A stretch of DNA of 64,000 bases. It comes from Streptomyces pristinaespiralis. Its GTDB lineage: Bacteria > Actinomycetota > Actinomycetes > Streptomycetales > Streptomycetaceae. Position numbers and translations under genes: made by a program. Under the pieces are notes generated by a model. It made no database searches, was not told where the DNA came from, and was given only the letters and a program-made list of their open reading frames with translations. The stretch's first letter is position 1, and each line of letters begins with the position of its first letter. The DNA lies in NCBI RefSeq assembly GCF_001278075.1, contig NZ_CP011340.1:1488001-1552000 (forward strand). The letters run 5' to 3'. Shown here one piece after another: positions 25,275 through 33,804 of the stretch.

Positions 25275-25289
25275 CCAACGGCGCGTTGG
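25275..25289. promoter_or_regulatory. Inverted repeat upstream of the Rid-family gene
   Basis: CCAACG-GCG-CGTTGG (25275-25289) is a perfect 6-bp inverted repeat with a 3-bp centre, 45 bp upstream of the GTG at 25335. It may be an operator or a leader hairpin; nothing else notable is visible in the 268-bp gap. Confidence 0.35.
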
Positions 25290-25334
25290 CAGGATGTCCG
25301 AGCTCGGCACCCGACGGGAAAGGACCCGACGACC

Positions 25335-25745
25335 GTGGCTCGTGCCATCACTTTGATCCGCTCCGCCTCCCTGTCCGACGTCGCGGAGTACGCCTACGCG
25401 GCCACGGCTCCCGCCGAGTCGCGCCTGATCTTCCTGGCTGGGGCATGTCCGTTGCACGAGGACGGCTCCACGGCAGCGATCGGGGACTACGCGGGCCAGG
25501 CAGCGAAGGCCATGGAGAACATGGAGGCTGCTCTCTCTGCCTCGGGTGCGTCGCTGCAGGACGTCATCAGCACCCGGGTCCTCGTCGCGTCGTCCCGGCG
25601 GGAGGACCTGGTGACTGCCTGGCAGGTGGTCCGGGACTCGTTCGCCGAGCATGACGTCCCCAGCACCTTGATGGGCGTCACCGTGCTCGGCTACAAGGAC
25701 CAGCTCGTCGAGATCGAAGCCGTCGCCGCCGTGCTCGATTCCTGA
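25335..25745 (+). CDS. Rid (YjgF/YER057c/UK114) family protein
   Basis: A 136-residue protein matching the Rid fold: YAATAPAESRLIFLAGACPLHEDGS, YAGQAAKAMENMEAALSASGASLQDVISTRVLVASS and a C-terminal strand EIEAVAAVL. The usual motif is retained up to AGQAAKAMENM, but the archetypal RidA catalytic arginine (R-x-Q-T-x-N context) is replaced by VTVLGYKDQLVEIE. It may therefore belong to a Rid subgroup lacking imine-deaminase activity. GTG at 25335 with AAGGA about 11 nt upstream. Confidence 0.82.
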   Translation: MARAITLIRSASLSDVAEYAYAATAPAESRLIFLAGACPLHEDGSTAAIGDYAGQAAKAMENMEAALSASGASLQDVISTRVLVASSRREDLVTAWQVVRDSFAEHDVPSTLMGVTVLGYKDQLVEIEAVAAVLDS

Positions 25746-25856
25746 GACAGGTCCTGCCCGATACCGGCATCCGCGTCGTCTTGCGTGTGAGGGTCGGTCG
25801 TGACCGGCCGGCCGGGAGTCGTGCAACCGTTGGGGTATGTGGGGAGTCGAACCGTC

Positions 25857-27296
25857 ATGCGGAAACGTGCCTTTGCCTGCCTCTGCGTTCTCCTGGCCGT
25901 TGCTTCCGCGTGCTCAGGCAGCAACTCCGGTGACAAGCCCGGGCGGCACCCGGCCGTCCCCTCCTCCACGTCCGACTTCGACGGCGACGGCTACAGCGAC
26001 CTGATCATCACCCACTCGGGCGCCACCGTCCACGGTGTCCGCGACGCCGGCGAGGTGGTCGTGGTCCACGGCTCCGAGAGGGGCCCAGACACCGCCCGGC
26101 GCGAGGTCATCCACCAGAACGACCTGGGACTGGGCAAGGCCGGGCAGGGCGGCGGCTTCGGCGCCCGCTCGCTCGGCGCGGACCTCGACAGCGACGGCTA
26201 CGCGGACCTCGTCGCGACAGCAGGCACGAAGACCCTCTTCGTCGTCTGGGGCGGCGAGCGCGGCCTGTCCGGGGACGGCGCCGCCCGGCTCACCGGCATG
26301 TCCCCCGTGGCCGGTGACTTCAACGGCGACGGTCACACCGATCTCGTCTCCACGGGCACCGATACGGACATCGGCACCCTGGCCCTCGGCCCCTTCACGC
26401 GCGCGGGCGAGCCGGAGCGCAGCGTCCGGCTCGACCTCGCCCCTGAGGGCGAGCCCTTCACGTCCGGGGACGACATCGCGACAGCCTCCGCCGCCGGGGA
26501 CGTCACCGGTGACGGCCGCGACGACCTCGTCGTCACCTGGTCGGTGTACGGCGACGGGAGCCACATCCCCCGCGCCACCGTCCTTTACCGGGGTGCCGCC
26601 GACGGCCGGCTCGTCAAGGGCCCGCGCTTGAAGGACGCCCAGGGCAAGGACCTCTTCGGCCGGGCGCCCGTCACCGCCGACATCGACAAGGACGGCTACG
26701 CGGACGTCGTCATGGGCCTCGCCTGCGAGATGCTCGGCGATCCCGTGCCCCCGGAGGGCGGCAGCCGGGTCGAGATCTCCTACGGCGGGCCCACGGGGCA
26801 GGGCAGCAGGCTCGAGCCGGTCCGTTTCACCGAGCGGGCCGCGCTGCCGGGCTCGCCGGAATTCACCTATTGCACCTTCGGCGACGCCGTGTCCGCCGGC
26901 GACACCAACGGCGACGGTCACGCCGATGTCGCTTTCAGCGGTCGGGCAGGAACGGACGCCGTGGGCCGCCCCACCGTCATCCTGCTGCTGGGCGGCGCCG
27001 AGGGCCTGACCACCCGAGGCGCCCGGCTCTTCAGCCGGCTCACCCCCGGTATCCCCGGATCCGACGACATCGAGGCAGACTTCGGCAGCGGGACCGCCCT
27101 GCTGGACACCGACCGGGACCAGTCGGCGGAGCTGGCGATCGGAAGCTCCGCGTCACAGGGCGGCAGCGACCCGATCGCCTGGGTCCTGCCCGGCTCCGCC
27201 CGCGGCATCTCGGCCTCGCACACCGTCACCTTGGAACAGGACGTCCTCGGCATCGCGCCCACCGCGGGCCGCGGCTCCTACGGCTTCGGCCGGTGA
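25857..27296 (+). CDS. FG-GAP repeat (integrin-like beta-propeller) lipoprotein
   Basis: A 479-residue exported protein. The signal MRKRAFACLCVLLAVASAC ends in a plausible lipobox (Cys19), so it is probably membrane-anchored. Seven FG-GAP/calcium-binding segments follow: DFDGDGYSDL, DLDSDGYADL, DFNGDGHTDL, DVTGDGRDDL, DIDKDGYADV, DTNGDGHADV and a degenerate DTDRDQSAEL. This is consistent with a seven-bladed propeller; the last blade has lost the canonical DGxxD calcium loop. Such proteins probably mediate extracellular binding; no enzymatic role is visible. ATG at 25857 has GGGGAG 10 nt upstream and begins the signal peptide. Confidence 0.88.
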   Translation: MRKRAFACLCVLLAVASACSGSNSGDKPGRHPAVPSSTSDFDGDGYSDLIITHSGATVHGVRDAGEVVVVHGSERGPDTARREVIHQNDLGLGKAGQGGGFGARSLGADLDSDGYADLVATAGTKTLFVVWGGERGLSGDGAARLTGMSPVAGDFNGDGHTDLVSTGTDTDIGTLALGPFTRAGEPERSVRLDLAPEGEPFTSGDDIATASAAGDVTGDGRDDLVVTWSVYGDGSHIPRATVLYRGAADGRLVKGPRLKDAQGKDLFGRAPVTADIDKDGYADVVMGLACEMLGDPVPPEGGSRVEISYGGPTGQGSRLEPVRFTERAALPGSPEFTYCTFGDAVSAGDTNGDGHADVAFSGRAGTDAVGRPTVILLLGGAEGLTTRGARLFSRLTPGIPGSDDIEADFGSGTALLDTDRDQSAELAIGSSASQGGSDPIAWVLPGSARGISASHTVTLEQDVLGIAPTAGRGSYGFGR

Positions 27297-27335
27297 GGCG
27301 GTTCACCGGCCTGTCCGACACCCGTCAGCGACTCC

Positions 27336-27369
27336 TCAGTCCTTGAGCGGCGTCAGTCCTTGAGCGGCG
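27336..27369. repeat. 17-bp perfect tandem repeat in a convergent intergenic gap
   Basis: TCAGTCCTTGAGCGGCG occurs twice back to back at 27336-27352 and 27353-27369. It lies in the 262-bp gap between the convergent FG-GAP and alcohol dehydrogenase genes. On the minus strand each copy reads the same short C-terminus plus TGA stop, so it may be the remnant of a duplicated gene end. Nothing else supportable lies in this gap. Confidence 0.7.
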
Positions 27370-27558
27370 TCGCGAAGAGCAGGCCGACGAACATGGCCGG
27401 CCTCGACGAACGCTCCTTCCATCTGCACCGGCCCGCACCGCTGTTCCGGACCCGGGAGCCGGATGCCGGCGTCACCCGCCTCCGTGACCGGCGACCGGGC
27501 GGGCAGGACGGCAGCTGTTCCCGTGCGGGCAGGTGGAACACACGCGCCGTTGTGGCGG

Positions 27559-28599
27559 TCAGGCCCCCGGGACGATCACCGTGACCCCGGTGCCCGACGC
27601 GGTGCCGAGCGCCGTCAGGGCGTCCGGTACCGCGTCCAGGCCTATCTCCTTCGTGACCAGGAGGTCCGGGCGCAGGGCGCCGGAGGCGACCATGGCCATC
27701 ATCGCGGGGTAGGCGTGGGCCGCCATGCCGTGGCTGCCGAGGATCTCCAGCTCGAGGGCGACCACCCGGTCCATCGGCAGTCCGACTCCCGACGGGAGGA
27801 GGCCGACCTGCACGTGCCGGCCCTGCCTGCGCAGGCTCTGCACCGAGTTCACGCAGGTCACGGGCGCGCCCAGGGCGTCCAATGAGAGGTGGGCGCCGCC
27901 GCCGGTCAGATCACGCACCGCTGCGCCGGCCTCGCCCTCGCCGAGCGCCGAGGCGTCCAGGCACACCTCGGCGCCGAAGGTGCGGGCCAGCTCCAGCGCA
28001 CCCGGCGAGACGTCCACGGCGACGACCCGGGCACCGCAGGCGGCCGCGATCATCACCGCGGACAGGCCCACTCCGCCGCAGCCGTGCACCGCGACCCACT
28101 CCCCCGGCCGCACCCGCCCCTGGCCGGCCACCGCGCGGAACGCGGTGGCGAAGCGGCAGCCGAGACTCGCGGCGGTGGTGAACGACATGGTCCGCGGCAG
28201 GGCCACCAGATTGGTGTCCGCGTGCCGGAGCGGGACGTACTCGGCGAAGGAGCCCCAGTGCGTGAACCCCGGCTGCTCCTGGCGCTCGCACACCTGCTGG
28301 TTGCCGTCGGCGCAGGCGGCGCACCGCCCGCAGGCGCAGATGAACGGCACGGTCACCCGGTCCCCGGGGGTCCAGCGGACGACGTCCGAGCCGACGGAGT
28401 GGACCACGCCCGCCAGTTCGTGACCCGGAACGTGCGGAGTGGTGATGCCCTCGTCGTGGCCCATCCAGCCGTGCCAGTCGCTGCGGCACAGCCCCGTCGC
28501 CCCGACCCGGACGACGACGCCGTCGCGTGACGGCTCCGGATCCGGGACCTCCCGTACTACCGGCCTGCCACCGAACTCGTCGAATACGACTGCGCGCAC
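27559..28599 (-). CDS. Zinc-dependent alcohol dehydrogenase (MDR family)
   Basis: A 346-residue medium-chain dehydrogenase. Catalytic zinc ligands are Cys in GLCRSDWHG, His-Glu in PGHELAGVV and Cys in SLGCRFAT. The structural zinc cluster is [17 protein letters not shown], and the NAD(P) fold is [15 protein letters not shown] with [15 protein letters not shown]. It oxidises an alcohol or reduces an aldehyde; substrate unknown. GTG at 28599 follows GAGGAG at about 8 nt. Its 5' end overlaps the end of the APC permease gene by 43 bp on the same strand, so the pair is an operon: permease first, dehydrogenase second. Joint uptake and oxidation of an amine or amino-acid-derived alcohol is one possibility. 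Confidence 0.93.
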   Translation of the reverse strand: MRAVVFDEFGGRPVVREVPDPEPSRDGVVVRVGATGLCRSDWHGWMGHDEGITTPHVPGHELAGVVHSVGSDVVRWTPGDRVTVPFICACGRCAACADGNQQVCERQEQPGFTHWGSFAEYVPLRHADTNLVALPRTMSFTTAASLGCRFATAFRAVAGQGRVRPGEWVAVHGCGGVGLSAVMIAAACGARVVAVDVSPGALELARTFGAEVCLDASALGEGEAGAAVRDLTGGGAHLSLDALGAPVTCVNSVQSLRRQGRHVQVGLLPSGVGLPMDRVVALELEILGSHGMAAHAYPAMMAMVASGALRPDLLVTKEIGLDAVPDALTALGTASGTGVTVIVPGA

Positions 28600-29948
28600 G
28601 TGCCACTCTCCTCGGTCTCCGCGGCCCGGTTCCTGCGGGCCGACATCCAGGCGTACACCAGCACCCCGGCGAAGAGGAACAACACCCCCTGGTAGACGGC
28701 CGCGTAGCCGGAGCCGGCGACCAGCCACATGGAGAATCCGAAGGCCGCGGCGGCGAGGACCGCGTCGCGTACGAGGCGCCGCCCGTCCACCCGGTCCGGC
28801 CGGCCGGACAGCAGGTGGTGGATCTGGGCGGCGGTCGCCAGCAGGTAGGGCACAGTGGCGGTGAAGGTCGTGACGAGCACCAGGACCTCGAAGACCCGCT
28901 GGGATCCGGCGGTGTAGTTGTAGACCGTCAGCAGCGACGCGAGGATGACCGTCACGAGGACGCCGACGGTCGGCACACCGCGCCGCTTGGTGGCGAACAC
29001 CTTCGGGAACAGGCCGTCCTTCGCCGCCGCGTACGGGGTCTGGGCGCTGAGCAGGGTCCAGCCGTTGAGGGCGCCGACCATGGAGACCAGGGCCGCCAGG
29101 GCGACGACGGTGCCTCCCCAGCTGCCGCCGAACATGGAGTCGACCGCGTCGCTGAAGGGCGCGGTGGAGCCGACCAGCTCGTCGTGGGCGACGGTGCCGA
29201 AGACGGAGAGGGTGCCGAGGAGGTAGATACCGGCGGCCGCCGCGGTGCCGAGGATGGTGGCCCTGCCGACGTTGCGCGCGGGGTCCTTGACCTCGCCCGC
29301 GCTGACCGCTGCGGACTCGACGCCCAGGTAGCTGAAGAGCAGGATGGCGGCCGACGCGGAGACCGCTCCGGCCGCGCTGTGGTCACCGGCCTGGAAGGGG
29401 CCCAGGTTGGCCGTGTCGAAGAAGAACAGCCCGCCCACGGCCACGAGCAGCAGGGGCACGAACTTCAGCACGGTGGAGACGACCTGGACGGCGCCGACGT
29501 AACGGGTGCCCGCGAGGTTGGCGAGCGCGGGCAGCCACTGGAGGAGCAGCGCGGCGGCGATGGTGGCCGCCGTGGAGTGCTGGACGGGTATCAGCACGTC
29601 GAGGTAGCCCACGGCGGCGACGGCGAGGGCCGCGTTGGAGACCCAGGTGGTGATCCAGTACGACCAGGCGGCGAGGAAGCCGGCGAAGTCGCCGAACGCC
29701 TCGCGGGCGTAGACGTACGGGCCGCCGGTCCTGGGGTGCCGCTCCGCGAGCCGGCCGAAGACGAGGGCGAGCGCGATCGCTCCGGCCGTGAGGATCGCGA
29801 AGGCGACCAGGCTGATGGTGCCGAACGGGGCGACGGACGCGGGGAGCAGGAAGATGCCGCCGCCGATGATGTTGCCCATGACCAGGGCCGTGGCGACGGG
29901 CAGCCCGAACCTGCGGGCATGCCTGTTCTGTGGTGCTCGGGTGGTCAT
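28557..29948 (-). CDS. APC-family amino acid/polyamine permease
   Basis: A 463-residue transporter with about 12 transmembrane helices. The APC consensus loop in helix 1 is present as [44 protein letters not shown] follows, and helix 6 includes [26 protein letters not shown], the substrate-binding segment of the arginine/agmatine antiporter-like group. It is probably a proton-coupled amino acid or amine permease. The ATG at 29948 ([13 protein letters not shown]) with GGAAGAGG upstream is preferred; an in-frame GTG at 30008 would add 20 residues. The 3' end overlaps the alcohol dehydrogenase gene by 43 bp. Confidence 0.9.
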   Translation of the reverse strand: MTTRAPQNRHARRFGLPVATALVMGNIIGGGIFLLPASVAPFGTISLVAFAILTAGAIALALVFGRLAERHPRTGGPYVYAREAFGDFAGFLAAWSYWITTWVSNAALAVAAVGYLDVLIPVQHSTAATIAAALLLQWLPALANLAGTRYVGAVQVVSTVLKFVPLLLVAVGGLFFFDTANLGPFQAGDHSAAGAVSASAAILLFSYLGVESAAVSAGEVKDPARNVGRATILGTAAAAGIYLLGTLSVFGTVAHDELVGSTAPFSDAVDSMFGGSWGGTVVALAALVSMVGALNGWTLLSAQTPYAAAKDGLFPKVFATKRRGVPTVGVLVTVILASLLTVYNYTAGSQRVFEVLVLVTTFTATVPYLLATAAQIHHLLSGRPDRVDGRRLVRDAVLAAAAFGFSMWLVAGSGYAAVYQGVLFLFAGVLVYAWMSARRNRAAETEESGTCAQSYSTSSVAGR

Positions 29949-30026
29949 GGGGTGTGCGGCCTCTTCCGGATGCGCGGCGATGTCGGGGACCGGGACATGT
30001 TCGGGCACGGGCGAGGCTGTACAAAA

Positions 30027-32153
30027 TCACCCGTTTTTGTCCGGCACGACTCCCCCGTCAACCGGAATTTCTTCTTCCGTTTCCCCGTCCGACCGGGAAA
30101 CCTGCACCGGCCCGACGGGGATCTGCGGCCCTTCCCCCTCCCGCAGCCAGCGGCGCAGCACCCGGTGCACCTGTTCCGCGCCGGTCAGCTCGACCCCCGG
30201 AGGGACCGGCGGGGACAGTTCGAACGGCGACAGCAGGAACGCCTGTGACTGCTCCCCGCCGAGCCCTCCGTGCGATCCGATCTGCTCCTCGAAGGCGTGC
30301 ACCACACCCGTGCTCGGATCGTGCATCGAGTTGACCATGATGTCCGCGACGTGCGGGAACGAGTCGGTACGGCGCACCGCGTCGGCCGCGCCGGGCCCGA
30401 AACCGGCCAGTGGCCCGTCGTCGTCCTTCAGCGCGTCGACGGGCACCTCCGTACCGTCCGCGCCGAGCACCACCGAGCCGTACGCCTCGCTGCGCACCAG
30501 CAGGAAGCCGATGCCCGGATGGCCCGCGAGGGTCGGCAGCAGCGCCGGGTGGCGGCGGCGGATCTCCTCCTGGCTCATGCGGTACGGCACGTCGGGGAAC
30601 GAGATCAGCGCCAGGTTCCCGGAGGCGAGCACGATCGGGTCGGAGCCCGTCGCCGGACGTTCCTCACCGTCCCCGGCCGGCTGCCGGTGCAGCGCGGTCC
30701 GCAGCGCGTCGCGCGCCGCGTCGCGGGCCTCCGCACCGCTCCTGGACCGCTCGGCCCGCCGCGGCACCGGCAGCCCGCAGCCCGCCCGCACCAGGTCCTT
30801 CAGCGTCAGCCCGTACGCGCCCTCGAAGGTCTCGCCCGGACTCTGTCCGTGGTCGGAGAGCAGCACGATCCGGTACGCACGCGGCGCGTGTTCCGCGACC
30901 TTGGCGATCAGGGCGATGGAGCGGTCAAGACGCTCCAGCACCGCGAAGGCGTCCCGGCTGTGCGGACCGGAGTGGTGGGCCACCTCGTCGTAGGCGACAA
31001 GGTCGGCGTAGACGGCCCTGCGGCCGGCGAGCATGTCGCCCATCACGGCGGCGACCACCACATCGCGCTCGACCACGGTGGCGAACGCCCGGATGAAGGG
31101 ATAGAGGCCGCCGCGCCCGACACGGGGCGTGTCCCCGCGGAGCCCGGCCCTGGCCGACTGGCCGATCTCACGGGCGACCTCCGCGACGAAGGAGATCGCG
31201 GTGCGCACGGCGTTGGCCGGATCGGAGAAGTACGCGAAATACCCGGCCCGGGAACGGTTGGCCCTCCCGCGCCGGGCCGCCATCGACAGCACCAGGGCGA
31301 GTTGGTCGGCGCCGCCGCTGAACAGGTTGCCGCGGCTCGCGCCGTCCACCGTCAGCAGACCGCCGTCGCCGGTCAGCTCGATCGCCCGCCGCTGGAGTTC
31401 CCCGGCGCTCGCCGGGCGGTTGCTCACGACGATCCGGCGGGTGTCCTTCTCGTACCAGCGGAACGCGGGTACGTCGTGGTTGGAGCCGTGCAGGATGCCG
31501 AGCTGACTCGCGCCGGTCTGGCTCGACCAGTCGGTGCGCCAGGGTGTGAGCCGGTGCGTGGCCCCCAGCCAGCCGGCCACGGTCGGCATCGCCCCGCTCT
31601 CCGCGGCGCGGCGCAGCACCTCGTAGCCGACGCCGTCGAGCTGCAGGAAGACCGTGCCCGGCGGGTCCGGCCTCTCCCGCGCGGCACCGCCGCGCCGACG
31701 GCGGTGGGCGAGCCGGTACAGCCTGCGCCGGTAGGCGTTGTCGTCGCGGACGGCGAGCGCCGTGGAGGTGGCGGAGGCGACGGCCGACATCACTGCGGCG
31801 ACCACCACCGCCGTCTCCGGGTTCGCCGTGCCGCGTCCGTCGGGGACGATCCACAGCGCGATCAGCAGCAGCGAGCCGTTGAGGAAGAACACCAGCAGGC
31901 CGAGCACCAGGGCGGGTACGAGCAGCAGCGCCCGCACCACCACGGGCCAGACGAGTCCGGTGAGAAGACCGAACGCGCCCGCGCCGGAGGCCGCCGTGAC
32001 CGCGGTCCGGGTGGCGCTGTCGCCGTCGTCGGACTGGAGCCGGAAGTCCGGCAGCAGCCCGGCCAGCGCCAGCATCGTCAGCGTGGACACCGCCCACACG
32101 ACGGCCACACGCACGACGGCGCTCCCGGCCCTGCGCCACCGCCCTTCGCCCAC
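30027..32153 (-). CDS. Membrane-anchored alkaline-phosphatase-superfamily phosphodiesterase
   Basis: A 708-residue protein. About 150 N-terminal residues form three or four transmembrane helices (LLTGLVWPVVVRALLLVPALVLGLLVFFLNGSLLLIALWIVP), a pattern that automated annotation often labels phage holin-like. An alkaline-phosphatase-superfamily catalytic domain follows: FLQLDGVGYEVLRRA with the metal-binding Asp, TDWSSQTGASQLGILHGSNHD with a nucleophile-type Ser/Thr region, YADLVAYDEVAHHSGPHSRD, and VLLSDHGQS. This combination resembles nucleotide pyrophosphatase/phosphodiesterases anchored in the membrane. GTG at 32153 with GAGG upstream. It is divergent from the MBL hydrolase gene; substrate unknown. 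Confidence 0.87.
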   Translation of the reverse strand: MGEGRWRRAGSAVVRVAVVWAVSTLTMLALAGLLPDFRLQSDDGDSATRTAVTAASGAGAFGLLTGLVWPVVVRALLLVPALVLGLLVFFLNGSLLLIALWIVPDGRGTANPETAVVVAAVMSAVASATSTALAVRDDNAYRRRLYRLAHRRRRGGAARERPDPPGTVFLQLDGVGYEVLRRAAESGAMPTVAGWLGATHRLTPWRTDWSSQTGASQLGILHGSNHDVPAFRWYEKDTRRIVVSNRPASAGELQRRAIELTGDGGLLTVDGASRGNLFSGGADQLALVLSMAARRGRANRSRAGYFAYFSDPANAVRTAISFVAEVAREIGQSARAGLRGDTPRVGRGGLYPFIRAFATVVERDVVVAAVMGDMLAGRRAVYADLVAYDEVAHHSGPHSRDAFAVLERLDRSIALIAKVAEHAPRAYRIVLLSDHGQSPGETFEGAYGLTLKDLVRAGCGLPVPRRAERSRSGAEARDAARDALRTALHRQPAGDGEERPATGSDPIVLASGNLALISFPDVPYRMSQEEIRRRHPALLPTLAGHPGIGFLLVRSEAYGSVVLGADGTEVPVDALKDDDGPLAGFGPGAADAVRRTDSFPHVADIMVNSMHDPSTGVVHAFEEQIGSHGGLGGEQSQAFLLSPFELSPPVPPGVELTGAEQVHRVLRRWLREGEGPQIPVGPVQVSRSDGETEEEIPVDGGVVPDKNG

Positions 32154-32291
32154 GCCCGTTCACCTCACCCTCGAGCAGGACTCCAGCGTGGCACAGCGCG
32201 GAACCCGGTCCGGCGGGTGGCCGCACCGGCCGGGCCGCCCGCGCAGGGCCTAGGCTCGTACGGTACGGGGGTTCACAGGAGGAGGCGTCGC

Positions 32292-33074
32292 GTGCCGGTG
32301 GAGGTCACGTGGTGGGGTCATGCCACCTGCACGATCGAGGACTCCGGGGTCCGGGTGCTCACCGACCCGCTGTTCGTGCGGCGGCTGGCCCATCTGCGCC
32401 GTCGCCGTGGCGAACTGCCGCCGCCGCAGGCCGCCGTCGCCGACGCGGTCCTCGTCTCCCATCTGCACTCCGACCATCTGCACCTCGGGTCGCTCGCCCG
32501 CCTGGCGCCGGGCACGCGGCTGATCCTGCCGCGCGGCGCGGCCCGTTCCGTGCCGCGGCTCGGCCGGCTCGTCCGCACGGCCGCCCTGCGGGTCACCGAG
32601 GTCGGGCCGGGCGACGAGGTACGGGTGGGCGAGCTGCTCGTACGGGCCGTGCCGGCGATGCACGACGGGCGCCGGCTGCCGGTGGGGCCGCACCGCTCGC
32701 CGGCGCTCGGCTTCGTCGTCAGCGGCGAGTCGCACACGTATTTCGCGGGTGACACCGGCCTGTTCGACTCGATGGCGGACGAGGTCGGCCACGTCGACGT
32801 GGCACTGCTGCCGGTCGGCGGCTGGGGCCCGTATCTCGGCCACGGCCATCTGGACGCGGGCCGTGCGGCGCAGGCCGCGGCCGCGCTCGCGCCGCGGGTG
32901 GCCGTGCCCGTCCACTACGGCACGTACTGGCCGATCGGCATGGACGGCATCCGGCCGCACGAGTTCTACGCGCCCGGGGACGAGTTCGCCCGCAAGGCGG
33001 CGCTGCTGGCCCCGAAGGTGACGGTGCACCGGCTCGGACACTGCGAACGGATCCGGCCGGAGGGGACGTGGTGA
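32292..33074 (+). CDS. MBL-fold metal-dependent hydrolase
   Basis: A 260-residue metallo-beta-lactamase-fold hydrolase of the UPF0173/UlaG-like type. VTWWGHATCTIED starts the fold. The metal site is the H-x-H-x-D-H motif of SHLHSDHLH, followed by AMHDG, FAGDTGLFDSM and VPVHYGTYWP. GTG at 32292 follows a strong GGAGGAGG. The 3' end overlaps the next gene as GTGA, so a DedA-like membrane protein is translationally coupled to it. Inference: a hydrolase acting on a lipid- or membrane-related phosphodiester, given its partner. Confidence 0.92.
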   Translation: MPVEVTWWGHATCTIEDSGVRVLTDPLFVRRLAHLRRRRGELPPPQAAVADAVLVSHLHSDHLHLGSLARLAPGTRLILPRGAARSVPRLGRLVRTAALRVTEVGPGDEVRVGELLVRAVPAMHDGRRLPVGPHRSPALGFVVSGESHTYFAGDTGLFDSMADEVGHVDVALLPVGGWGPYLGHGHLDAGRAAQAAAALAPRVAVPVHYGTYWPIGMDGIRPHEFYAPGDEFARKAALLAPKVTVHRLGHCERIRPEGTW

Positions 33075-33736
33075 GGGCCCAGCTCGCCGAGGCTCTCGGC
33101 CAGTTGTCGGAGCTGGTGCGGCAACTGCCCCCCGAGTCGACCCAGCAGGCCGTGGGCTACCCGTCGCTGTTCCTGCTGGTGGTGCTCGGCGCGCTGGTGC
33201 CGGTCGTGCCGACCGGGGCCGTGGTCTCCTCCGCCGCCGTGGTCGCCTTCCACCAGATGGCGCCGCTCGCACTGCTGTACGTCTTCCTGCTCGCCTCGGC
33301 GGCCGCGTTCCTGGGTGATGTCACCCTGTACTGGCTGGGACGGCGCGGGGTCCGCTCGAGGAACGGTTCGCGCTGGCTCGCCGCCCTCCGCACGCGCGCC
33401 GCACCCGACCGGCTGGAACAGGCACAGCGCAAGCTGGACGAGCACGGCGTGACGGTGCTCGTGCTCTCGCGGCTGGTGCCCGCCGGGCGCATTCCCGTCA
33501 TGCTGGCGTGTCTGCTGGCCAGGATGCCGTTGCGCCGTTTCGTACGCGGCGACGTCCCGGCCTGCCTGGCGTGGGCCGCGACCTACGGGCTGATCGGCAT
33601 CGTGGGCGGCTCGCTCTTCGCCGAGCCGTGGCAGGGGGTCCTCGCCGCGGTCGCGCTGACGCTGGTGATCAGCGGCGCGCCCGCCGTCTGGCGCAGGCTG
33701 CGGACGGCGTACGGCTCCGACAGCCGGCCCGCCTGA
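33071..33736 (+). CDS. DedA/VTT-domain membrane protein
   Basis: A 221-residue polytopic protein of the DedA/VTT family, relatives of which act as lipid scramblase or flippase-like proteins such as undecaprenyl-phosphate and phosphatidylethanolamine translocases. Recognisable are LGALVPVVPTGAVVSSAAVVAF with the re-entrant-loop type proline and glycine pattern, FLGDVTLYWLGRR, and the VTT motif VLVLSRLVPAGRIPVMLACLLARMPLRRFVRGDV. GTG at 33071 overlaps the MBL hydrolase stop by 4 nt (a second GTG at 33068 is possible), indicating translational coupling. Confidence 0.85.
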   Translation: MRAQLAEALGQLSELVRQLPPESTQQAVGYPSLFLLVVLGALVPVVPTGAVVSSAAVVAFHQMAPLALLYVFLLASAAAFLGDVTLYWLGRRGVRSRNGSRWLAALRTRAAPDRLEQAQRKLDEHGVTVLVLSRLVPAGRIPVMLACLLARMPLRRFVRGDVPACLAWAATYGLIGIVGGSLFAEPWQGVLAAVALTLVISGAPAVWRRLRTAYGSDSRPA

Positions 33737-33804
33737 CCGCCGGCTCCTGGCAGCCCCTCACCTGCGGCCCGGACCGGGCGGCGCCTCGGCGGCGGACGTG
33801 CCCC

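Noticed and set aside
30027..32153. Phage origin for the phosphodiesterase because of a holin-like N-terminus
   Set aside because: The transmembrane segment is just a membrane anchor on an alkaline-phosphatase-superfamily enzyme; no other phage gene is nearby.
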